Shown in pieces: positions 56,301 to 64,000 of a stretch of 64,000 nucleotides of DNA. This DNA is from Trichobilharzia szidati. Lineage: Eukaryota > Platyhelminthes > Trematoda > Strigeidida > Schistosomatidae. The first letter of the stretch is position 1. Each line of letters starts with the position of its first letter. Below the pieces are notes generated by a model, which saw only the letters and a list, made by a program, of their open reading frames with translations, was not told where the DNA came from and searched no databases. The position numbers and the translations under genes were made by a program. The DNA lies in NCBI GenBank assembly GCA_944472155.2, contig OX235271.1:81853256-81917255 (forward strand). Reading direction: 5' to 3'.

Positions 56301-59300
56301 TACTAAAATTTATTTCAGCGAACGCTCATTGGTACTGAAACTTTTTAAACGGACGAACTTTCCGATTGATTCTAATGGACCACGTGTAAGAGCAAGTGCA
56401 GGTACAGTTCCCCCAATCTTGACAACGCAAATCATACTGATCGTCAACTTATTAAGTGCAATTTAGACACACTATGTGACATAGTTTGTTAAATAAACAC
56501 CGTTTAACTGTGTAAACTTTCAAACGAATAAACTAATAGGGAATCAAATACAAAATTGTTCAGAGTTTGTTTCCAATATTATTCAAAAAAGAAACTGCTC
56601 ACCTGGTCTGCAACTCTCTTCTACCAACTGCCATAAACGTGTTCTTGGTCGAGAGGTGAAAATAGGTTTTGCAGGTGGTAGTAATCCATCACAAAGTAGA
56701 ATAGTTAAGGGAGGGACAACTGCAAGGAGTGGTTGACGTCCTGAAGAGCCAATCGCTTCAATTTTTGAATACGGTAGTGCATCTTGTGAACAATTATCTC
56801 CATTCATTTGTCCATCAGTTTTACTTCCCAAATTTGGATTACAATAGTAGGCAACTGTTTCTTGTACTGCTTTAATAACATCATTGACCATTGCTAGATG
56901 AAGAGAGATAGGGTATGGATTATAAATAAAGTGAAAGTAAACCAATAGGGTTCACTTTCATTACACTCATTTTCATTCAAATTTATAGTGGGAATAATAA
57001 CAATCGTATGGAATTTAATATATACTGAATACACAACAACGCTCGATAAAACTGTGAGAATTATTCACCATAGAGCACGCCAAACATTTATCAACTTCAT
57101 CCAACAGCTATATGATGATGTCAAATGTCAAGTGATTCAGAAAGGGAAACATAATGAATCTTTTGATGTGAAGACAGGAGTAAGACAAGGCTGTCTATTA
57201 TCACCGATGATATTCCTAATTGTGGTGGACTGGATTATGCGTCAGACTGTGAGGAGCTGTCGGGAATACTGTGGACCGATAAGAAGACTGTAGAAGATCT
57301 AGACTTCGCGGATGATTTATACCTACAGGTGAAAACCAACGTGTTGGCAAAGGAAGCAACCAAGACAAAACTTTAAGTGGACATAGAGAAGATAGAGGTG
57401 ATAAAGATGCACAAAGTGAAAAATCTGAAGGAAGATACCTCTTTTACTTGTCTAGGCAATGGTGTTTCATGCAGCACAGGTGAAGGATATCATACCTTCA
57501 TTGATCCAAAATCAGCGTGGAAATCTAGTGCAATAAGCATAGAGAACAGGATTCGGATATTCAACACCAATTTCAAGTCAGTGCTGCTATATGGTTCAGA
57601 GACTTGACGTGCTCATTACCAAAAGCACTTCCGACAAGCTGCAGACTTTTATCAACACAGCTGCCTTCTCTAGTTGAATGCTGAAGATGAGATGGACAGA
57701 AATGATATTATTATTAAGGAACTCTGACAGTGCAGCAAACCGACCAATATCTTATCGCCAAACAAATATGCCAAAGAAGATGGAGATGAATCGAACATAA
57801 TCTGAGGAGACCAGTGATTGACATCGTGCGCTAGTCGGGTTGTCGAGTGGAACCCGAATGAGTGACCATTGGTTAAGCGTCTCCTCGAGAGTAACATGGA
57901 AGAAATCGAATGAAGAGGAGATGAAAGCCTATGGGCAATAGTGGAGCCAGTTAAAAAGGGATGCAGAGGACAGAGTCAAGCGGAAATGTGCTGCTGAAGT
58001 TCTATGCTCCACTCGGAACCTAAAGGTAAACTAAAACGACCAATTTTTTACCACTTTGTCAATTTGACGCTGATTTAAACAAACTTCATTCCTTCCAACT
58101 AATGAAATGGAAGCCGAAGCTTTACATAGCTTATACACAACTTAAAAAGATCTTAATTAAACAGCATTTTGAAAAACTACTCAAAATGTCTGTAAGAAGA
58201 AAAATAAAGTGGAAGAACAAACAATTAACAGAGATATACTTTAGGTGACTTCATAATACACACAAATATGCATACATAAAGTGTAGACAGTGTGTACAGC
58301 CTTTCAGACATAATTAGACATGAATAATAATAATAATAATATTCTGCAATCAGGTCATAAAATCAGACATATTCAGTTTCTTTTAAGACGATGAATAGCT
58401 TTCAGATGTTTTCATTTCAACGACAGAACATATGACACACTATTACACATAAAAGAAACAACAAAGCCTATATAATAATAATAATAATAAATATCAACTA
58501 CTAGACTTTGAAGACAGTGGATATTATGAATATTTCAGTTACGTTAACTACACTGGAGAGAGACAGAGATCTTAACTGAATTAATAGAAAAATGGTAGTA
58601 CTGACCTCAGAATATATAGAAAAGCCTATACCGAATGTATATCTAATCACGATTTAATCTTATCCTAATAATATTACTCCTGCAGCGGCCTGTTTAAATC
58701 ACCGCGCTACCTAAATTTCCTATCCATCAAAATGCATTGTTATTACTCTGTTTCAAAATTGTTTAAATCGTCTAATTACTACAATGAGTCACAATCTATA
58801 CTTAGGCACAATTTCAAATAAGTTTCTACCTATCGATAGGGAGTTTTTTCTAAGGAAATGGAGGGAGGAACCAGTGGAGCATACTTTGAATGGATGGATT
58901 ATCGATTATTATATTAATTGAAGTTTCTACGCAAGAAGCAAATCCCTTGTAATGAGACTTGTTCAAAATTCTATATTGTGTTTGAACGCATTTTTCAGAA
59001 TAAAGCTATTATTTATTTATGAAATAATTATATCTAATGGAAACGTGATAATGGAATCAAGTGTGAAAAACTTCTCCAGCTAGAAGGCATTACCACAAGC
59101 AGATATAAAGTCAACAAGAATAAAATAATTATGATAAGTTCAAAAACCCTAGTCGAAGACCTTATACATCACAAATGATCTCAAAGTAGGTTTCTAGGTA
59201 TATGAATGACCAAACTTCATAGACCAAATCAATCTAGACACATTGATGATTTAGCTTGATTTTAATTGAACTGGGAGAGCAATAAAACGCTTAAGCCACT

Positions 59301-62300
59301 TTGATATAACTGGAGAAAATCATTTTAAGTATTGGTTTTGTAGGGATTTTGTTTGACTGCACGAAGGATTTCATCATGAGCTGACATCAGTTAGAGAACC
59401 ACTGGAAAACCTACATAGAGTACTAGACATCTGTTTCCTCTGTCCTAGTTTGGGACTCTCCAACAGTACACATCCACTGAGGTTCTAACCCGGGACCTTC
59501 TGGTTACAAGGCTAGCAAGCTCGTAGACCACTAAGCAACTGGGACCTGATCCAGTAGTCCATGAATTCCAACTTCTGCCAATTCACGACATAGCGCGACC
59601 ATTTCGCAATGTCTTCTTCGATGAGTTACTGCCTCATCTTCAACCTGCTGTACGGCTTCCCACTGGAACCCCAGGTTAACTACCTGAATAGGACCAGTCG
59701 CTAGTGAGCATCAGAAAATCGTTTCAGCCAGAGAGATTGTTATGCTTACAGTGCTAATGCTCTTTATAGTTTCTAAAATGAACTGCAGTAAAATTCCATT
59801 ATTTCATTCTTACCTAATACTGTCACCATCGTCAACTAACCTACAACTGTATATTATGTAGACTTCTAACTTGATCCTGATTTAAACAGTTTATGAATGG
59901 ACTTACTAAGGCTTGAATTCAATTGCTAAAGTCTTTAGAGACATTGAAAACACGAGAAAGCGATGAATTCCAAAAGAATATAAATATGATGAAGAATGCA
60001 AAAGACAGGTAAACAATCTATAGTAGTCTTGTTCTTTTTTTGAAAGAAAGTAACTAACACCTCATGTCTTTTCTTGACATTTCAAAATTGCAGATTTTAA
60101 GACAGGCGACTCTAGATTAGATATTATTATATATGTTCTAGGAAATAAGTAAAATGACGACTGTTTATTATAAACAGTAATAAATTACAAAACGAAGTCA
60201 TAATAAACAAAGAAAAATAGTTCGATTATAATGTAGAGGGCAGAAAGAAAGATTAGTTTTGATTCGAATATATATATGAGAGACAGGATATGACATCTAA
60301 TATACGGGCAGGTAGGGGTGGGTGGGGACGAGGAGAGAGAATGCAGACAAGCAAGCATCAGCGAATAAGAGGGAAACATAATTTTAGGATCATACAAAAG
60401 CTTTAGTATAGCAGCAAAATATAAAAGTTAAAAATCCATTAAGGTTTATATATGCATCAACAAAATGTCACTTGACAAACAGCTACAGATATACGTATGC
60501 TAGAGTGGAATGACTTTTTCTATTCAATGAGTCACTAAAATAGGTAATCAGGTAACCAAAATGAAACTGTCACACCATTATATATTTAGTGACATTCCCT
60601 GCATTGATGCTTCCATAATGAGACAGAGCATAGAAACTGTTTTTTATTCCAAGGGAAATAAATTGTAACTGTGCCATCGAAGTGGTAGGGAAGGATATAT
60701 CATCCCTCAACTCAGAGAAACTCTTCCAAACTGGATACCTCAACAGGATGTTCATAAACTTATCGAAAGCTAAGCATCGTGTAATAATAATATCGGGTAA
60801 TTTGAGCATGTTAACTAGTAGAAAGTAGGGAAAGGCTTACAACTTAACAAGTCTGTTGTCCATAATTATCACGCCAGTCTGCTGTGTCGTTACCCAACTT
60901 AACAAGGAAGAAAACAAAAAAAATGGTTATTGAGGCTATCTCAGTAGCTACAAACAGCTGGAAGGAAATCAGGGTTATTTAGCTGCTGGGCCTCATGACT
61001 CCATTGTAACTGATAAACCAACAATCCTGAGGCTGTTGGTACAATTCAGAGAGCATTCAAATTTTCACTCTACCTTTGATCACTACCTACTAAATAATAA
61101 AGAATAAAAGCTACCTATATTAACAGACGATAAGTGTTAAAATAAACTAACCATGATATCTGACATCAACATCAGAATGACGAATTAATTTTCCATTTTT
61201 TTCACTTTCTAAACTTGGGCTACATCGGGGATTGAATTCAGCCAGTGGTTGTTCTTGTCCATATAAACCCCAATTTCGTGGAATTACTGTCGAAATATAT
61301 ATAACACAAGAAAGATAATAATATATAATGATCATAGGATAGAAATGGAAGAATCGGTGATCAGAATGAAGAGAGGAGTAAACAGTTAAACTACAAATAT
61401 ATCATCACACTACACATATTTAAAACAGCCGAAGAACTTTTGTAATGTACAACAGTTCACTGAAACCTACTGTACAGCCGTTCAAAATCGCTGATGAAGG
61501 TGGAAGGTTAGCGGGTTTTGACAACAGGTATCTGTGTTTACCTTCGGTGGTGCGGTATGGTCAGCCAGGTAAGTAGAGTAGAAAAGTTCCATTGATTGAA
61601 ATGGCATGTATTAGGCATATCTAGCTATTACCGACGAGCAGTATTAGCAAAAAAGGGCTAAGTTAAAAAAATGTTATAAGTGGTTATGCGAAAACACGGC
61701 ACCAACCCATAAAGCCTCTGATTGTCAGTTTGAGCCATGTGTAGAGGTGTAAACTGTCTGGGGTTCTTGAGATGCCGAGAATTAATGGTTGATGACGGAC
61801 TCAAAATCATTCATCATGGCGCGGATGCTTTCGTTCTTTATTATCATCATCCAGTGCCTGAAATTATCAATTAAACTGCATCTAATTAGTCTCTCCGCTG
61901 TCTGTATACGTCCATTTTTATTTGTGGGCTTCCCCCAAAGTATGGCGACTTGAACTGCTGATAAGCCAGTCTGTAAGGTAGACAGCACCTTACCCCCCCC
62001 TACGCACACACACTTATTCTCACACCTGAACCGCTGGAAGTAGTAAAAGGTTGGTACGCCTAAGTGGTTACCTGAGCTACGACTGAGGCGTGACGAAGAA
62101 AATTCTTAACTCTAAAGGTCACAGCGGTATACCCCAACCTGGATCATTTATTGCGCCGTAGACAACTTACTTTGGTTGATGACTGTCCAGTTTTAAAATC
62201 AGTTCCCCTCTAAGTCCGTGAAACTCGTCCCCTTTATATTAAGGATGTGTGGCGACTCTGTGAGTTTGATGATCACTGTATCCATATAAATTATTAAATC

Positions 62301-62999
62301 TAATCACTACATAACTACTGAGGTCCGATGGTATATGTTTGCACAAGGCGGAAATCGTTTATCAACATGTAAAGCCATCTCGGGATACTGGTTTGGGATG
62401 ACAAGATTTATTGTTTCCTTAAGGTCTAGTCTGCCAAGGGTGAGTCTGCTAGGAGCTCATTCAGGGAAACGAGATACACCATCAGATAATAACTTTCTCT
62501 CTACTCTTTGAATTAGAAATAATGAACCTTGTTAAAGGGCATATGCAAAAATATGGATGAAATTTAACAAGAGGGATTAGAATACTGCTAGTTACTCATA
62601 ATTAAGCGATCATAGTAAATAAACAAACTAAGAAGTCAAGTGATTTATAACTAGAGTGCATAACTAACCTTTAGGTTCAGGTGATGGTTGTGCCGATGAA
62701 TCACTGTAGTGATTGTAAGAATCTTTTGAATTCAACTGTAACAAACGAATATTACCGTTGAAACTGACACTCTTCTTCGGTCGGGAATTTAAACTGAAGC
62801 CATTATTCCCTGACGCCACTGTATTGTCCCCACGGTTTTTATCGGAATTAATTTGATCTTTCTGAGATTGTGAAGTAGAGCAAGCCCAATAGGAACTACT
62901 GTCCACAGATCCATACATTAGTTGACTATTTTTACTAGGAACTGCACCACTTAAGTCAGGTTCAGATGATGATCGCTCAACAGCTTCAGGACATTGTAA
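46576..62999 (-). CDS. RUN-domain protein, RUSC1/RUSC2-like (six exons)
   Basis: Minus-strand gene assembled from exons 62669-62999, 61152-61286, 56603-56893, 52336-52456, 49975-50320 and 46576-47319. All junctions are GT/AG and the phases agree (1,1,1,2,0); the joined length is 1968 nt, giving 655 residues and a stop. Residues about 156-350 form a RUN domain: a start around MVNDVIKAV, LLCDGLLPP, RLWQLVEE, KFRAFICACLN, LPMWLNAL and FPFNLDL follow the order seen in RUSC1/RUSC2 (known family pattern, judged by eye). RUN domains generally act as small-GTPase-linked adaptors in vesicle traffic, and vertebrate RUSC proteins also carry a C-terminal SH3 domain; none is visible here, the C-terminus being low-complexity. 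Function in this animal is inferred. The 5' end is uncertain because exon A opens at a splice acceptor. The introns hold many repeats, several antisense to the gene. Confidence 0.85.
47320..47695. other. Intron E-F, 3' part
   Basis: No repeat recognised. Ends at exon F's acceptor. Confidence 0.5.
47700..47925 (+). mobile_element. SINE-2 copy in intron E-F
   Basis: Plus strand, antisense to the host gene. 'tgcgtcggtgatatagctgt' (A box), 'ccggagttcgatcccagcc' (B box), 'ggttgggcatgaggctagca' and the tail 'gaagccctatgttccactgg', then 'ggaacgtgatgga' and an A-run. Well preserved. Confidence 0.8.
47990..48410. mobile_element. SINE-1 foldback in intron E-F
   Basis: A minus copy at 47990-48175 (tail, ribozyme, B and A boxes) is followed by a plus copy at 48215-48410 with B box 'gggttcgaaccctgg' and ribozyme segment 48291-48335. 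Both ribozymes carry ATGAAG-type cores (C3 changed to A) and are inactive. Confidence 0.7.
48411..49158. other. Intron E-F, unassigned
   Basis: About 750 bp of AT-rich intronic sequence with no repeat family recognised. Confidence 0.5.
49160..49670. mobile_element. SINE-3 foldback in intron E-F
   Basis: The minus body 49160-49376 ('tgattggacacttgatagca', 'aagccctggacctaggtttt') joins a plus copy at 49380-49670. The plus copy has A and B boxes ('cctcagtggtaacgtttctg', 'cgcgttcaaatctaagag') and the tail 'cttgccaatggcttctaacc'. Confidence 0.65.
49975..50320 (-). CDS. RUSC-like gene, exon E (C-terminal RUN domain plus Thr/Asn linker)
   Basis: The acceptor TTCTCTTTAG completes codon AA|T (Asn), and the donor GTAAGA follows in phase 0 after 346 nt. 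LPMWLNALVANDTLLRRFY, then LMTHLEQLLAFPFNLDLSIE, closely follows the end of the RUSC RUN domain (WLN, then L-L-P-F-x-L-D-L). After the domain a Thr-, Asn- and Pro-rich linker begins (ITTTTTTPTNNN). The exon is flanked by introns of about 2.0 and 2.7 kb packed with repeats. Confidence 0.88.
50325..50760. other. Intron D-E, unassigned 3' part
   Basis: No recognised repeat between exon E and a LINE-1 copy. Confidence 0.5.
50765..51398 (+). mobile_element. LINE-1 (RTE-like) 3' part in intron D-E
   Basis: Plus strand, antisense to the host gene. Reads FCLPGKHRFNYR-type start, then RIGKARQAFITLKSVWR, ALSMKNKIRIFN and VLLYGSETC in shifted frames. The tail is 'gactgaagccctatgttgct', then 'ctaggaattaaagga' and AATAATAATAA. 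Several indels. Confidence 0.8.
51399..51844. other. Intron D-E, unassigned
   Basis: Includes a 9-base C run near 51500. No repeat family recognised. Confidence 0.45.
51848..52078 (-). mobile_element. SINE-2 copy in intron D-E
   Basis: Plus strand: 'tacgttcctagcggaacata' (tail complement), 'gatggggttgttaggttaac', 'cggacggggatcgaaccccg' (B box) and 'tttctaccactgaacccctg' (A box). Same orientation as the host gene. Confidence 0.75.
52336..52456 (-). CDS. RUSC-like gene, exon D (middle of RUN domain)
   Basis: A 121-nt exon too short for a plain ORF search. The acceptor is TATATAG and the donor GTAAGT. After the split codon G|GT it reads GALPTGVAYHVLNDAISQVK, then a segment ending KTKFRAFICACL, stopping in phase 2. 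'F.AFI...LN' matches the RUSC RUN block just before the segment equivalent to SLEFWLNHLYN. Its codons and splice sites agree exactly with exons C and E, which is strong evidence that it is real. Confidence 0.85.
52738..52942. mobile_element. SINE-1 palindrome with 90-bp arms in intron C-D
   Basis: The arms 52738-52827 and 52853-52942 are inverted complements with a single mismatch (52823 against 52857), around a 25-bp spacer. Each arm is a SINE-1 3' half. The spacer supplies stem I and most of the CTGATGA core for the right copy only. About 280 bp downstream of exon D's acceptor in host-gene coordinates (upstream on the map). Confidence 0.9.
52841..52886 (+). ncRNA. Hammerhead ribozyme with all invariant core bases
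   Basis: Stem I GTACTG (52841-52846) pairs perfectly with CAGTAC (52881-52886). The core is CTGATGA (52847-52853) and GAA (52869-52871), with A15.1 at 52872 and U16.1 at 52879. C17 at 52880 sets the predicted cut between 52880 and 52881. Stem II TTCC/GGAT has three pairs plus a U-U at the core end; stem III is the short CAGCTG typical of schistosome hammerheads. Antisense to the host gene. Confidence 0.75.
52960..53270. mobile_element. SINE-1 foldback, diverged
   Basis: A minus 3' half (52960-53085; core CTGAAGA but GAAG and no stem I) joins a plus 5' body and head (53100-53260) with B box 'aggttcgatccctg'. It lies next to the palindrome copy. Confidence 0.6.
53271..54015. other. Intron C-D, simple repeats only
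   Basis: TTTA-type repeats near 53505-53525 and CA/CG-rich alternation at about 53635-53665. No gene or transposon recognised. Confidence 0.5.
54020..54375 (+). mobile_element. SINE-1 full-length copy in intron C-D
   Basis: Starts 'gatgcacactagcgacttgc', with body to 'ggcagaagttagaattcatg', A box 'agtggcttaatggtatacta' and B box 'gggttcgaaccccgg'. Ribozyme segment at about 54276-54322 (core CTGAAGA, GAC for GAA, and loss of stem I 5' bases). Tail 'ggttctctaactaatgtcag'. About 355 bp, the cleanest SINE-1 reference. Confidence 0.85.
54376..55850. other. Intron C-D, mostly unassigned
   Basis: Holds a (CA)n tract at 54459-54476 and a minus-strand tRNA-like patch at 54955-55020 ('gggcttgaacccatgacctg', with an A-box-like TGGCTTAAGGACC). 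No protein-coding exon is needed here, as C and D join in phase. Confidence 0.45.
55855..56310 (-). mobile_element. LINE-2 3' end in intron C-D
   Basis: The plus strand reads 'tgactgagtttcagcataga' (terminus), 'gattttcagccatattacca', 'ccaacctgattctatatcgg' and 'aacattacccatcgaggg'. Same 3' UTR as the 24 kb copy. Same orientation as the host gene. Confidence 0.7.
56603..56893 (-). CDS. RUSC-like gene, exon C (N-terminal half of RUN domain)
   Basis: The acceptor CATCTAG and donor GTGAGC flank 291 nt. The product starts at the RUN domain: AMVNDVIKAVQETVAYYC, a variable insert rich in Asn, Gly and Ser, then VVPPLTILLCDGLLPP and RTRLWQLVEESCRPG. The pattern 'LxxLLxDGL...WxLVE' is the early conserved block of RUSC-type RUN domains. 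The insert between the first and second helices is longer than I recall for vertebrate RUSC. This is one of the two exons on which the family call rests. Confidence 0.85.
56990..58042 (+). mobile_element. LINE-1 (RTE-like) copy with RT core in intron B-C
   Basis: Plus strand: FINFIQQLYDDVKCQVIQKG, TGVRQGCLLSPMIFLIVVDW (motif B), EDLDFADDLYLQV (motif C, FADD intact), then LKEDTSFTCLGNGVSC, NRIRIFNTNFKSVLLYGSET and the 3' end 'ctatgctccactcggaacct'. Frameshifts at about 57285 and 57375 and a TGA after YGSET disable it. Reaches further 5' than other LINE-1 copies here. Confidence 0.82.
58043..59330. other. Intron B-C, unassigned
   Basis: AT-rich with two (AAT)n tracts at about 58325-58342 and 58470-58490. 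No gene or transposon recognised. Confidence 0.5.
59335..59716 (-). mobile_element. SINE-1 full-length copy in intron B-C
   Basis: The minus strand covers 5' body (59716 side: 'gatgctcactagcgactggt'), A box, a mutated B box ('gggttagaacctc'), ribozyme segment (core TTGGAGA; extra bases before GAAA) and tail to 'caaaatccctacaaaaccaa'. About 380 bp, sense to the host gene. Confidence 0.75.
59717..61150. other. Intron B-C, unassigned
   Basis: No repeat family recognised. A G-rich patch 'gggtgggtggggacgaggag' sits at about 60315-60335. Confidence 0.45.
61152..61286 (-). CDS. RUSC-like gene, exon B (linker into RUN domain)
   Basis: A 135-nt exon between a TTTCGACAG acceptor and a GTTAGT donor. 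The split codon G|TA with exon A gives Val, then IPRNWGLYGQEQPLAEFNP and a polar stretch ending SDVDVRYHG. It keeps frame on both sides, and the stop in the track lies just past the donor. This segment sits immediately before the RUN domain. The exon is short, so the support comes from phase agreement and flanking sites rather than homology. Confidence 0.75.
61570..61990 (+). repeat. LINE-2 3' fragment, degenerate (intron A-B)
   Basis: 'ggcatgtattaggcatatct', 'gaaaacacggcaccaaccca', 'gtagaggtgtaaactgtctg' and 'ctcaaaatcattcatcatgg' follow the order of the LINE-2 C-terminus and 3' UTR, heavily mutated. Confidence 0.5.
61991..62668. other. Intron A-B, unassigned
   Basis: Has an 8-base C run near 61995. 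No gene or confident repeat. Confidence 0.45.
62669..62999 (-). CDS. RUSC-like gene, exon A (Ser/Asn-rich N-terminal region)
   Basis: The acceptor TTCTTGTAG precedes the first codon and the donor is GTTAGT after 331 nt, ending in phase 1. It encodes 110 residues rich in Ser, Asn and Gln with no folded domain seen. RSSSEP at residues 9-14 fits the mode-1 14-3-3 pattern RSxSxP, and KSVSF at 76-80 fits the PP1-docking RVxF pattern. Such regulatory motifs are typical of disordered adaptor regions, but both calls rest on short patterns. Confidence 0.8.
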
Positions 63000-63161
63000 C
63001 TACAAGAACATTAAAATAAGACACTAGAAATAAAGCTGAAACTTTGATAAATATCATCAATTTACAACACAGCTTGGTTCTAGATATCACACAAGTTTGC
63101 AGTATACTACAGTTCAGTTGCGTATGTGAGTATATGTACTACATGCAGTATAATACTTCAC

Positions 63162-63197
63162 CTGACGAGCTTTAGAATAATCAGAGGCTTTCATCAT
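63162..63197 (-). CDS. Candidate first coding exon of the RUSC-like gene
   Basis: On the minus strand an ATG ATG begins 12 codons reading MMKASDYSKARQ, followed at once by a GTGAAG donor. The exon ends in phase 0, which matches the phase-0 start of exon A 163 bp downstream. Upstream lies an 11-base C/G homopolymer and then GC-richer sequence that looks repeat-derived. The fit of phase and donor is suggestive, but such a short exon can arise by chance, and a further upstream exon beyond the window is equally possible. Confidence 0.35.
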
Positions 63198-63199
63198 TA

Positions 63200-63790
63200 C
63201 CAACCGCCCCCCCCCCCGAAACGACCTGGTACCGCCGAAAGTAGGAAGACTTTCGCCTTCCTCTCGAAATGCCCTCATATGTGTAAGCAATCATAGCCTC
63301 TGCCAGTTAAGTCCTATTTCATGCCTTCACAAGGCCAGGATGTTCCTCACCAAAGTGGAACATCGAATGAGGAAATCTGGTGCTTACAACCAAACTGGTA
63401 GACATTCTGGTTTACTCAGGCGAGATGGAAAACCCTGATTCCAAACCTATGGTGTACGTGAGCTCCAGAATCCGACAGAATCGAATGGCGTATGAATCTG
63501 GCGGGGTCACCAGATATCATGGGGACATAGCTCCTGACTCTGCTCCACTGCCTTGTGAATCAGTCTTCAATATATGTGTAAAACTTGGGCACTGTGGTAG
63601 GAAGTAATTCCATATTAGTTTGTTTATTAAATGCATCACACAGTGAAACGTCATTCAGTAAATAATACTGTTTCACTGTGTGATACATCTAATCAACCAA
63701 CTAATATGGAATCAGTCTCCAATTCAAAGGCTCAGAGGGTGGCTCCATGAGACAAGCACCCGCTTCGGCTTGGGCGTCGGGACAGCATCC
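63200..63790. repeat. GC-richer unclassified segment with a hairpin insertion
   Basis: Base composition rises ('gccgaaagtaggaagacttt', 'cacccgcttcggcttgggcg') compared with the flanks. It holds an open plus frame (63380-63607) without a recognisable domain. It looks like part of an unidentified repeat or pseudogene. An insertion of about 137 bp splits it at 63572. Confidence 0.4.
63572..63708 (+). mobile_element. Hairpin-ended insertion, second copy
   Basis: The leader 'gtgtaaaacttgggcactgt' matches the insert at 28203. The body is a nested hairpin on one axis: outer arms 63607-63620 with 63699-63712 (14 bp) and inner arms 63635-63649 with 63670-63684 (15 bp). Flanks 63557-63571 and 63709-63723 repeat with one mismatch (gaatcagtct then t/c then caat), fitting a target-site duplication. 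The outer stem overlaps the duplication by four bases. Confidence 0.65.
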
Positions 63791-64000
63791 CAGTCCTCGC
63801 ACAAACTATGAGATTTTGTGTACCACATCTTTTGATGCTTATATAATGTACCAAATTTGCGGTTTAATGATAATAATAACAATCCCCAATAACTAATTAC
63901 ACTTGAAATTCAAGCTCATCAGACACACAAATAAGCTGTCCTATTACTTATATACCGACTTATTCATTGAGTTAGCCTATAATGGTATGTCAAACTAAAA

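Noticed and set aside
63380..63607. 75-codon plus frame as a host gene
   Set aside because: No recognised domain, and its end runs into the hairpin insertion leader; more likely part of an unidentified repeat.

Overview
This window is animal nuclear DNA, AT-rich and dominated by repeats. It almost certainly comes from a blood fluke of the genus Schistosoma. The evidence is the combination of tRNA-derived SINEs carrying hammerhead ribozyme domains (the Sm-alpha type), Penelope-like elements with a C-terminal GIY-YIG endonuclease, two families of decayed non-LTR retrotransposons, and a host gene split by introns of several kilobases with GT/AG junctions. The species cannot be fixed from the sequence alone. 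Nothing bacterial, plasmid-like or viral was seen.

One host protein gene is supported. It lies on the minus strand from about 63.0 kb down to 46.6 kb. Six exons (62999-62669, 61286-61152, 56893-56603, 52456-52336, 50320-49975, 47319-46576) join in frame at GT/AG sites into 655 codons plus a stop. Exons B to E encode a RUN domain most like that of the RUSC1/RUSC2 family. Exon A is Ser/Asn-rich with 14-3-3-like and PP1-docking-like motifs. Exon F is a low-complexity Ser/Thr/Asn tail with three SxIP motifs and a glycine-rich end. No SH3 domain was found. The 5' end is open: a 12-codon exon at 63197-63162 is a candidate start, and earlier exons may lie outside the window. The 43.0-46.5 kb stretch downstream of the stop is nearly free of interspersed repeats and may hold a long 3' UTR.

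The rest (1-43 kb and the introns) is repeats. LINE-1 (RTE-like, 3' ends in TAA-type repeats) has copies at 1, 0.7, 7.4, 12.1, 13, 14.7, 16.8, 26.7, 28, 50.8 and 57 kb. LINE-2 (YADD RT, 3' ends in 4-bp repeats) has a long copy at 24.2-25.8 kb and 3' fragments at 8.3, 18.2, 22.5, 40.4, 55.9 and 61.6 kb. Penelope-like fragments lie at 2.6, 3.8, 6.0, 29.6 and 32-36 kb. SINE-1 (hammerhead, GTACTG stem I) is the most frequent. The canonical Sm-alpha hammerhead SINE is at 4.7 and 5.2 kb. SINE-2 shares its 3' tail with LINE-1. SINE-3 is a third tRNA-derived family.

The most unusual theme is foldback. SINE-1, SINE-3 and Penelope-like copies repeatedly occur as head-to-head inverted pairs: arms of about 620 bp at 34.8-36.15 kb, 90 bp with one mismatch at 52.7 kb, and 102 bp at 11.3 kb. 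At least one inverted SINE junction recurs at two loci. One SINE-1 copy, 52841-52886, keeps every invariant core base of a hammerhead ribozyme. A separate oddity is a pair of tiny hairpin-ended insertions (28203-28291 and about 63572-63708), each flanked by a 13-15 bp target-site duplication and sharing a leader of about 35 nt. I do not recognise this family.
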